A DNA stretch of 42,085 nt from Thermodesulfobacteriota bacterium (lineage in GTDB: Bacteria > Desulfobacterota > Deferrimicrobia > Deferrimicrobiales > Deferrimicrobiaceae): contig JBFLWB010000151.1 in the NCBI GenBank assembly GCA_040758155.1, forward strand, positions 1 to 42,085, read 5' to 3'. Every line of letters starts with the position of its first letter. The stretch's first letter is position 1. The notes beneath the pieces are model-generated. The model was not told where the DNA came from. It ran no database searches and saw only the letters and a program-made list of their open reading frames with translations. Below are positions 36,570 through 42,085 of this stretch, in pieces. The translations under genes were made by a program, and so were the position numbers.

Positions 36570-38626
36570 AGCCGGGCATCGGGCTGAAAAAGAATCTGCG
36601 CAAGGCCATGGCGGCCCAGGACCGGGACGTGTCCCGGGTCATCGGCTGGCTCGCCGCGGTCGCCGCCGCGGTCGTGATCCTGTCGACCCCCGCCGTGTAT
36701 TTCGCGATCGCCTACAAGTCGCTCGACGCCGCCATGCGGGTGGAGGCGGACGTGACCGCGCGCGAGGTGGGGCGGATCGTCGGCGGGCCGGCGGGAACGC
36801 CGGAGGAGCGGTTGGCCCGCGCCCTCGAATTCCTGGAACGGCGGGTGACGGTCGGCGACGCGGAGTACTGCCGCATCGTGGGCGACGACGGGCGCACCCT
36901 CGCGGAAACGGCCTCCCGCCCGGCGCTCCCGGTGATCGTCCGGGGGAGCCTGATCCCGGGCGGGTGGGACATCGCCGGCGTCCTCCAGGTCCGGCGGTCG
37001 CTCCGTCCCCTCCTGCGGATGGCGGGCGTATTCCTCCTGCTCGGGGGGATCCTCGGCGCGGCGGTCTATTACGCGTTCCGGATCCTCCCGCTGGCGGCGC
37101 TGCGCAAGGCGCTCGGGCAGCTTGCCCGGGAGAAGGAGCGGGCCCAGACGACGCTGCGGTCGATCGCCGACGGCGTCATCGCCATCGACGCCGCGGGGAA
37201 TGTGGAGCTCATGAACGAGTCCGCCGAGCAGGTGTCGGGTTGGAGCCGGGAGGAGGCGGTCGGCCGCCCCATCGGCGAGGTCTTCCGAACGCAGGACGGC
37301 GGCGCGGGGCGGGAGCCGCCGGGTCCGTTGGAGGAAGCGGCCTCCGGGGGCGGCGGCGGCAGGAAGTTTCTCCTTTGCCCGAACGGAAGCCGGCGCCTGG
37401 TCGACTACAGCGTCGCCCCGATCCCCGACGGGAGGGGGGGCAGCGCAGGGACCGTGGTCGTTTTCCGGGACGTGACGCAGAAGGTGCGGGAGGAAGAGGA
37501 GCTGCAGAAGCTGCAGCGGCTGGAGTCGCTGGGGAACCTCGCCGGCGGGATCGCGCACGGTTTCAACAACTACCTCGCGGGGATCCTGGGCAACATCTCG
37601 CTCGGGAAGCAGTCCCTCGACCCCGGCGGCCGCGCGTACGCCCGGCTGGAGGAGGCGGAAAAGGCTTGCGGCGGCGCCTCGGAGCTCGCAACGAAGCTCC
37701 TGACTTTCTCGAAGGGCGGAAGCCCGGTCCGCGAGCTGATCCGCCTCGACGCCGTCGTCCGCGACGCGGCCGCGACGGCGGCGCGGGGATCGGAGACCGC
37801 CGTTTCGTACGACATCGCCGGAGACCTGATGGCGGCGCACGCGGACGCGGGGCAGGTCGGGCAGGCCGTCCACAACCTGGTGCAGAACGCCGTCCAGGCG
37901 ATGTCCGGGAAGGGCGAAGTGCGGATCCGGATCGCGAACGTCACCGTGAAGGTGGGCGGGACGGGTTCCCTGAAGGCCGGGCGGTACGTCCGGGTCGACG
38001 TGACGGACGACGGCCCGGGCATCCCGCCGGAGGAGCTGGAACGGGTTCTCGAGCCGTATTTCACCACGCGGGAGAACCGCAACGGGCTCGGGCTGACGAT
38101 CGCGTATCACATCCTGAAAAGCCACGGCGGGGACCTGATCATCGATTCGGAGCCGGGCAGCGGCACGACGGCGTCCCTTTTCCTTCCCGCGTCGGAGGAG
38201 CATCCTCCCTCGGCTGAGGACCTCCGCGGGACGGCGCCCCCGGAATGCGGACAACGGGTGCTGGTGATGGACGACGAGGACCTGGTCCGGGAGATGGCCC
38301 AGGGGATCCTGGAGCACATCGGGTGCGAGTCGGCGGGCGCCCGGAACGGCGAAGAGGCGGTCCGGATGTACGGCGATGCGGCCCGGGCCGGCAGGCCGTT
38401 CGACCTGGTCATCATGGATCTGGTGATTCCCGCCGGGATGGGAGGGAAGGAGGCCTCCCGCCAGATCCTCCGTTCGTACCCGGACGCGCGGCTGATCGTC
38501 TCCAGCGGGTATTCCTCGGACCCGATCATGGCGGATCATCTCTCGCACGGATTCCGCGGGGTGCTCCCGAAACCGTACCGCGTCGAGGACTTCGTGCGGG
38601 TCGTGCGAAAGGTTCTCGCGGGCTGA
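36566..38626 (+). CDS. Hybrid sensor histidine kinase with PAS and receiver domains
   Basis: A 686-residue inner-membrane sensor. TM1 (about 24-48) and TM2 (about 149-173) enclose a small periplasmic domain. A PAS domain (about 190-310) precedes a HisKA domain with His331 in GGIAHGFNNYLAG, where Gly332 replaces the Asp/Glu normally next to the phosphorylated His. The HATPase domain has NLVQNAVQAM, VTDDGPGIP and NGLGLTIAYHILKSHGG. A receiver domain (about 565-686) has the phosphorylation site Asp618 (IMDLVIP) and a Lys in LPKPYR. The GTG at 36566 overlaps the tpx stop. No output regulator is adjacent, so signalling probably goes to a distant partner. Confidence 0.9.
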   Translation: MKPGIGLKKNLRKAMAAQDRDVSRVIGWLAAVAAAVVILSTPAVYFAIAYKSLDAAMRVEADVTAREVGRIVGGPAGTPEERLARALEFLERRVTVGDAEYCRIVGDDGRTLAETASRPALPVIVRGSLIPGGWDIAGVLQVRRSLRPLLRMAGVFLLLGGILGAAVYYAFRILPLAALRKALGQLAREKERAQTTLRSIADGVIAIDAAGNVELMNESAEQVSGWSREEAVGRPIGEVFRTQDGGAGREPPGPLEEAASGGGGGRKFLLCPNGSRRLVDYSVAPIPDGRGGSAGTVVVFRDVTQKVREEEELQKLQRLESLGNLAGGIAHGFNNYLAGILGNISLGKQSLDPGGRAYARLEEAEKACGGASELATKLLTFSKGGSPVRELIRLDAVVRDAAATAARGSETAVSYDIAGDLMAAHADAGQVGQAVHNLVQNAVQAMSGKGEVRIRIANVTVKVGGTGSLKAGRYVRVDVTDDGPGIPPEELERVLEPYFTTRENRNGLGLTIAYHILKSHGGDLIIDSEPGSGTTASLFLPASEEHPPSAEDLRGTAPPECGQRVLVMDDEDLVREMAQGILEHIGCESAGARNGEEAVRMYGDAARAGRPFDLVIMDLVIPAGMGGKEASRQILRSYPDARLIVSSGYSSDPIMADHLSHGFRGVLPKPYRVEDFVRVVRKVLAG

Positions 38627-38693
38627 AATGATTTCCTTGTCGCGGAAGGCTCCCCCGACAATAATAAGGGTGAAGAATCGATCGGAGCGTTCC

Positions 38694-39026
38694 ATGACCG
38701 GCAGACGCGGGAAGACGGGGAAGAGGAAGGACAGCCTCCGCTACGCGGTCATATCCCCCGCGGAGTCCGCGCCGCTGGATTTCTCGGACCGGCTGGCCGG
38801 CTCGCCGAACCTGTCGTTCGCGAGGCGCGCCGGCGCCGCGCTGCTCTCGGCGGCCTCCCTTTGCATCGGCGCGATCCTGGCCGCGTTCGGCATGGGGGAG
38901 CGGAGCTGGCTCTCCGGCCTCATCGGTCTTTCGTCGATCCTTTACGGCATCGGTTGGGCGCGGACGGCGATGTCCGGGAAATCGCCGGAAGGCCGGCTAC
39001 GACTGAACCCGTGGCGTAGGAGGTAG
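38694..39026 (+). CDS. Small unknown membrane protein
   Basis: A 110-residue protein with a basic N-terminus (MTGRRGKTGKRKDSLRYAV) and two hydrophobic segments in the C-terminal half (AGAALLSAASLCIGAILAAFGMG and LSGLIGLSSILYGIGWA), then a short basic tail. I recognise no family. The ATG at 38694 has GGAG 6 nt upstream; an in-frame GTG at 38670 and ATG at 38628 are alternatives. It lies 67 nt after the hybrid kinase and may be the last gene of the rightward transcript. Confidence 0.6.
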   Translation: MTGRRGKTGKRKDSLRYAVISPAESAPLDFSDRLAGSPNLSFARRAGAALLSAASLCIGAILAAFGMGERSWLSGLIGLSSILYGIGWARTAMSGKSPEGRLRLNPWRRR

Positions 39027-39060
39027 CGGGCCCTGGCGGCCATCCATGGCCTCCGCGGCG

Positions 39061-39096
39061 GGAAAAGGCGCGGGAAATCCTCCCCGCGCCTTTTCC
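39061..39096. terminator. Bidirectional Rho-independent terminator
   Basis: A perfect 14-bp stem, GGAAAAGGCGCGGG (39061-39074) with CCCGCGCCTTTTCC (39083-39096), has an A-rich left and T-rich right arm. It lies between the small membrane-protein gene (stop at 39026) and the convergent hcp gene (stop at 39116), so it can end transcripts in both directions. Confidence 0.85.
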
Positions 39097-39115
39097 GTTT
39101 CCGGCGGCGATGCTT

Positions 39116-40756
39116 TTATGATCCGAGGGCCGCCTGGAGGTCGCCCTCGGGGGTGCCGATGGGGCCGATGTTGTACTTTTCGACCAGGAAGTTGAGCACG
39201 TTGGGCGTGACGAACGCCGGCAGGCTCGGGCCGATCTTGATGTTCTTTATCCCCAGGTACAGCAGCGTCAGGAGAACGGCGACCGCCTTCTGCTCGTACC
39301 AGGAGAGGATGATGGAGAGCGGCAGGTCGTTCACGCCGCACTTGAAGGCCTCGGCCAGCGCCACGGCGATCCGCACCGCGGAGTAGGTGTCGTTGCACTG
39401 CCCGACGTCGAGCAGCCGCGGGATGCCGCCGATGTCGCCCAGCTCCAGCTTGTTGAAACGGTACTTCCCGCACGCCACCGTAAGGATCACCGTGTCCTTG
39501 GGGCTTTTCTCCACCAGCTCGGTGTAGTAGTTGCGCCCCGGCTTGGCGCCGTCGCAGCCGCCGACGACGAAGAAGCGCTTGATGGCCCCCTTCTTCACCG
39601 CGTCGATGACCTTGTCGGCCACGCCGAGCACCGCGTCGTGGCCGAATCCGACGAGGATCTGCTGCCCGGGCTTCTCGTCGAATCCCTTGCACTCCTGCGC
39701 CTTCCTGACGACCGCGGAAAAGTCCCATCCGTCGACGTGCTTCACGCCGGGCCACCGGACCAGCCCCCAGGTGAACAGCCGGTCCTTGTAGCCGTCGGCC
39801 GGGCGCTGGATGCAGTTGGTGTTGAAGATGATGGCGCCGGGGAAGTCGACGAGCTCCTTGTGCTGGTCCTGCCAGGCGCCGCCGAAGTTGCCGGCCAGGT
39901 GGGCGTACTTCTTCAGCCCGGGATAGCCGTGGGCCGGGAGCATCTCGCCGTGGGTGTACACGTTGACGCCGGTGCCTTCCGTCTGCTTGAGGATCTCCTC
40001 GAGGAACCGCAGGTCGTGCCCGGAGACCAGGATCGCCTTGCCGGCCTTCGTGCCGAGCTGGACCGGCGTGGGGACGGGGGAGCCGAACCGCTCGATGTGC
40101 GCCTGGTTGAGAAGCTCCATCGTGACGTAGTTGACGCGGCCGACCTCCAGGGCGATCCCGACGTACTCGCCGAGGTCGAGCTTCTCGTTGATCAGGCTCG
40201 CCAGCGTCCGGTGCGTGAAGGCGTAGATCTCCTCCGATTCCTTGCCGAGGACGCGCGCGTGGTGCGCGTAGGCGGCGTATCCCTTGACGCCGTAAAGGAT
40301 GACCTGGCGCAGGGAGTGGATGTCGGCGTCGGCCCGGGGGTCCTTCACGCCGTGCCGCTCGCCCAGCGCGAGCTGCTCCGCGCGGTCCGCCGGCAGCTCC
40401 CAGGGCTTGGCGGCGGGGGGGACGAACCCGCTGAAGGCGCGGCCGTTCTTTTTCTCGAAGAGCTCCTTCGCCTTCTTCTGCACGCGCGTCGCCTCCGCGA
40501 CGAGGGCCGCGACGGCGTCCGGGTCGAAATCGACGTTGGTGACGGTGGCGAACAGCGCGTCGATCACGAAACGGTCGATCTCTTCGTCCTTGCCGCCCAC
40601 GGCGCGGGCCATGTCGGCCCAATAGCCGATCCCTTTCGCGGCGTGGACCAGCAGGTCCTGGAGCGTCGCGACGTCAGGCGGCTTGCCGCAGACGCCCGAA
40701 ACGGTGCACCCGGTTCCCTTTGCGGTCTGCTCGCACTGGTAACAGAACATCGACAT
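39116..40756 (-). CDS. hcp: Hydroxylamine reductase / hybrid cluster protein
   Basis: A 546-residue cytoplasmic iron-sulfur protein that reduces hydroxylamine and, in current models, NO. The N-terminal Cys5-X2-Cys8-X8-Cys17-X5-Cys23 motif has the class I spacing for a [4Fe-4S] cluster. The ligands of the hybrid cluster are all present: His247, Glu271, Cys315, Cys401 (the persulfide cysteine in VVGGCDGAKPG), Cys429, Cys454 and Glu488. The ATG at 40756 has AAAGGAGG upstream. A TTGAC-N4-GTCAA palindrome is 80 bp upstream. No adjacent hcr reductase gene is seen. A paralogue of its N-terminal domain is encoded upstream. Confidence 0.97.
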   Translation of the reverse strand: MSMFCYQCEQTAKGTGCTVSGVCGKPPDVATLQDLLVHAAKGIGYWADMARAVGGKDEEIDRFVIDALFATVTNVDFDPDAVAALVAEATRVQKKAKELFEKKNGRAFSGFVPPAAKPWELPADRAEQLALGERHGVKDPRADADIHSLRQVILYGVKGYAAYAHHARVLGKESEEIYAFTHRTLASLINEKLDLGEYVGIALEVGRVNYVTMELLNQAHIERFGSPVPTPVQLGTKAGKAILVSGHDLRFLEEILKQTEGTGVNVYTHGEMLPAHGYPGLKKYAHLAGNFGGAWQDQHKELVDFPGAIIFNTNCIQRPADGYKDRLFTWGLVRWPGVKHVDGWDFSAVVRKAQECKGFDEKPGQQILVGFGHDAVLGVADKVIDAVKKGAIKRFFVVGGCDGAKPGRNYYTELVEKSPKDTVILTVACGKYRFNKLELGDIGGIPRLLDVGQCNDTYSAVRIAVALAEAFKCGVNDLPLSIILSWYEQKAVAVLLTLLYLGIKNIKIGPSLPAFVTPNVLNFLVEKYNIGPIGTPEGDLQAALGS

Positions 40757-40835
40757 GGTCTTGCCTCCTTTGATTGGAAATGGTTCCCAAGCGGTCCATT
40801 TGCGCCCAATTTACCCGGAAGGCCGCGGCCCCGCA

Positions 40836-40849
40836 TTGACGGAGGTCAA
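40836..40849. promoter_or_regulatory. HcpR/FNR-family operator candidate upstream of hcp
   Basis: A perfect 14-bp palindrome TTGAC-GGAG-GTCAA is centred about 86 bp upstream of the hcp start. CRP/FNR-superfamily regulators of nitrosative stress, including HcpR, recognise sites of this form, and hcp is their classic target. The position suits activation from a promoter between about 40770 and 40810, which I cannot define. Confidence 0.7.
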
Positions 40850-40944
40850 GTTTTTCCGCCCGTCGGCGGAAAAACGGACTGGCTCAAGGGTGGATGCCGG
40901 AAAATCGGGAAGGATGCAAGGCCATCCGGTCGTAAAATGCGGGA

Positions 40945-40979
40945 CGGGGAAAGCGCGGGCGATTCCCGCGCCTTCCCCG
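40945..40979 (-). terminator. Hairpin after the Hcp N-terminal-domain paralogue
   Basis: CGGGGAAAGCGCGGG (40945-40959) pairs with CCCGCGCCTTCCCCG (40965-40979) at 14 of 15 positions with a 5-nt loop. It is 50 nt beyond the stop of the leftward paralogue gene and upstream of the hcp control region. There is no T tract, so termination may be incomplete or Rho-assisted. Confidence 0.5.
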
Positions 40980-41029
40980 TTCTGCGGGGAGGATTCGCCG
41001 GGCGCGGGGCGCCCGGCCCGGATTTGTCG

Positions 41030-41551
41030 TTACTTCGCGGCGGCGACGTTCTTCAGGACCGCCTCGTACTCTTCCTTGTCCATCTTGTCGTTGACCAGGC
41101 TCGCCAGCGCCTGCTCCACGGCGGCGCAGACCGCATCCGATCCCGCGCCCTTCGCGGCGACCGCCTTGAGGCCGTCGTAAATCTGCTGGCGCACGGCGGC
41201 GATTTCCGGCCGTACCCGGGGGTCCTTGGCGCCGAACTGCTCGCCCAGCCCGACCTGGCCCGCGCGGTCCGCCGGCAGCTCGAAAGGCTTCGCGGCGGCG
41301 GGAAGGAACCCGCTGAAGGCGCGGCCGTTCTTCTTCTCGAAGGCCTCCTTCGCCTTCTTCTTCATCTCCACAGCCTTGCCGACGAGCGCGACGATCTCGT
41401 CGGCGCCGGGATTGGCCGCGGCCAGGGCCTGGATCAAGAAACGGTCGACTTCCTCGTCCTTGGCGCCGACGCAGCGGGCCATGTCCGCCCAGTAGCCGAC
41501 TCCCTTTACGGCGTAAACCAGCAGATTTTGCAGCGCGGTCTGTTCCGACAT
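41030..41551 (-). CDS. Stand-alone paralogue of the Hcp N-terminal helical domain
   Basis: A 173-residue protein that closely matches residues about 33-195 of the adjacent Hcp: LQNLLVYAVKGVGYWADMARCVG against LQDLLVHAAKGIGYWADMARAVG (split comparison), and EKKNGRAFSGFLPAAAKPFELPADRA (about 72-97) against EKKNGRAFSGFVPPAAKPWELPADRA. It lacks the four-cysteine cluster motif; the start MSEQTALQ looks like Hcp with the two cysteine-bearing segments removed. It also lacks all hybrid-cluster ligands. The ATG at 41551 has a strong AAGGAGG, the frame is open and a hairpin follows, so it looks like a maintained gene rather than a remnant. Function is unknown; a helical partner or decoy for Hcp is one idea. 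Confidence 0.85.
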   Translation of the reverse strand: MSEQTALQNLLVYAVKGVGYWADMARCVGAKDEEVDRFLIQALAAANPGADEIVALVGKAVEMKKKAKEAFEKKNGRAFSGFLPAAAKPFELPADRAGQVGLGEQFGAKDPRVRPEIAAVRQQIYDGLKAVAAKGAGSDAVCAAVEQALASLVNDKMDKEEYEAVLKNVAAAK

Positions 41552-41753
41552 CGTGTTGCCTCCTTGTAGTGCTGTTTGTTATGAGTAAGGGCTTGTTCAA
41601 TTCCGATCGCGGTCTATGTTGGCCGGGCGGGGATCCGACGGCAGCGCGGGCTCCTGCCTGCGGCGGAATATCGCAAGAATCGGGTTGTCAGCCCTTCCTT
41701 CCGGTGTCATCGTGTGATCAGCGGGAAGCATGGCAGGGCAAGAGGAGTCGAGC
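41552..41753. other. Divergent intergenic region without a recognised element
   Basis: This 202-bp stretch lies between the Hcp-domain paralogue (leftward) and the Ada-like gene (rightward). It should hold both promoters, but I see no convincing -35/-10 pair, no TTGAC-N4-GTCAA site and no inverted repeat. Confidence 0.4.
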
Positions 41754-42085
41754 ATGCAGGCGGCTGATTACGCACGTTTAACGAGGGCAATACTATACCT
41801 CGAAAAAAATTTTCGCAACCCCCCGGACCTGGAGGCGGTCTCCCGGGCCGCGGGGCTCAGCCGGTTCCATTTCCAGCGGCTGTTCTCGCGATGGGTCGGC
41901 ATCAGCCCGAAGCGGTTCCTTCAGTTCCTTTCCGCGTCATATATTGCCGAATTGCTTAAGGAATCCAGGAGCGTCCTCGACGCGGCCCTCGACGCCGGCC
42001 TGTCCGGGCCCGGACGGCTGCACGACCTCGTCGTGAATGTCCATGCGGTCACCCCGGGACAGTTGAAGACCGGAGGCGAGGGGGT
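41754..42085 (+). CDS. Ada-like AraC-domain protein, probably with a methylguanine methyltransferase domain beyond the edge (partial)
   Basis: From ATG 41754 (AGAGGAG upstream) 110 codons are open to the right edge. They encode an AraC-type helix-turn-helix domain: DLEAVSRAAGLSRFHFQRLFSRW (HTH 1, given as residues 26-48), then GISPKRFLQFL, SVLDAALDAGLSGPGRLHDL and VTPGQLKTGGEG. The wording SGPGRLHDL...VTPGxxKxGGEG is characteristic of Ada-type proteins in which this domain is followed by an O6-methylguanine-DNA methyltransferase domain. That second domain is not in the window, so the methyltransferase part is inferred. Confidence 0.82.
   Translation, partial: MQAADYARLTRAILYLEKNFRNPPDLEAVSRAAGLSRFHFQRLFSRWVGISPKRFLQFLSASYIAELLKESRSVLDAALDAGLSGPGRLHDLVVNVHAVTPGQLKTGGEG

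Noticed and set aside
41030-41551. The Hcp-domain paralogue as a pseudogene fragment of hcp.
   Set aside because: It has a strong ribosome binding site, an uninterrupted frame, a sensible C-terminus and a downstream hairpin; nothing looks broken apart from the missing cluster domain.
39638-41569. A 643-codon + strand frame opposite hcp and its paralogue.
   Set aside because: It shows internal similarity only because the two antisense genes are paralogues; it has no domain of its own.
1-42085. CRISPR arrays, tRNA/rRNA genes, transposase or phage genes.
   Set aside because: No regularly spaced repeats, no recognisable RNA genes and no such proteins were seen on either strand.

Overview
The window is about 42 kb of GC-rich bacterial DNA (roughly two thirds G+C). 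It is densely packed with short intergenic gaps, many 4-nt ATGA/GTGA stop-start overlaps and frequent GTG/TTG starts. The gene mix (class I-type hybrid cluster protein, cytochrome P460, Ros/MucR regulator, Pqi/MCE transport, complete seven-gene Mrp antiporter, TreT-type trehalose synthase, NtrC-type regulator) fits a deltaproteobacterial-grade Gram-negative, for example a Geobacter or Deferrimicrobium-like lineage. That placement is an inference from gene content only. There are no rRNA, tRNA, CRISPR, phage or transposase genes; both ends cut through genes.

Left part (1-8.1 kb): a leftward cluster runs cytochrome P460, metallo-beta-lactamase-fold hydrolase, glycine-zipper lipoprotein, glycogen branching enzyme GlgB, MFS exporter and the start of a membrane protein cut by the edge. 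A perfect-inverted-repeat, TA-flanked MITE-like element (5811-5899) lies directly before a nitronate-monooxygenase-like flavin gene. A convergent MFS gene and a Ros/MucR regulator then flank an AT-rich divergent promoter region.

Middle (8.8-18 kb): an exported tandem rhodanese; an operon of Fe/Mn superoxide dismutase, a multi-TM histidine kinase and an NtrC-family sigma-54 activator; and, on the other strand, a YbaK deacylase followed by a Pqi (MCE-type) lipid-transport operon whose PqiA is two separate genes.

Right-centre (18.2-38.6 kb): an ion- and osmo-homeostasis block. A Kef-type K+/H+ antiporter converges, across a second inverted-repeat element (20249-20428), on a ten-gene leftward operon: mrpABCDEFG, malQ, mscS and a CPA2 antiporter with universal-stress domains. 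This operon shares a 93-bp divergent control region with a rightward operon: a ClC channel with CBS domains, a trehalose-phosphatase-like HAD, a DUF5752-type protein with an internal repeat, treT, thiol peroxidase and a hybrid histidine kinase. The arms can be read as one response: Mrp, ClC and MscS handle ions and turgor, MalQ can release glucose from maltodextrin or glycogen (GlgB is nearby), and TreT can join that glucose to NDP-glucose to make trehalose.

Right end (39.1-42.1 kb): hcp with a TTGAC-N4-GTCAA (HcpR/FNR-like) palindrome upstream, an intact stand-alone paralogue of only the Hcp N-terminal helical domain, and the 5' part of an Ada-like AraC-domain gene cut by the edge. P460, Hcp, SOD and Tpx together suggest exposure to nitrosative and oxidative stress.
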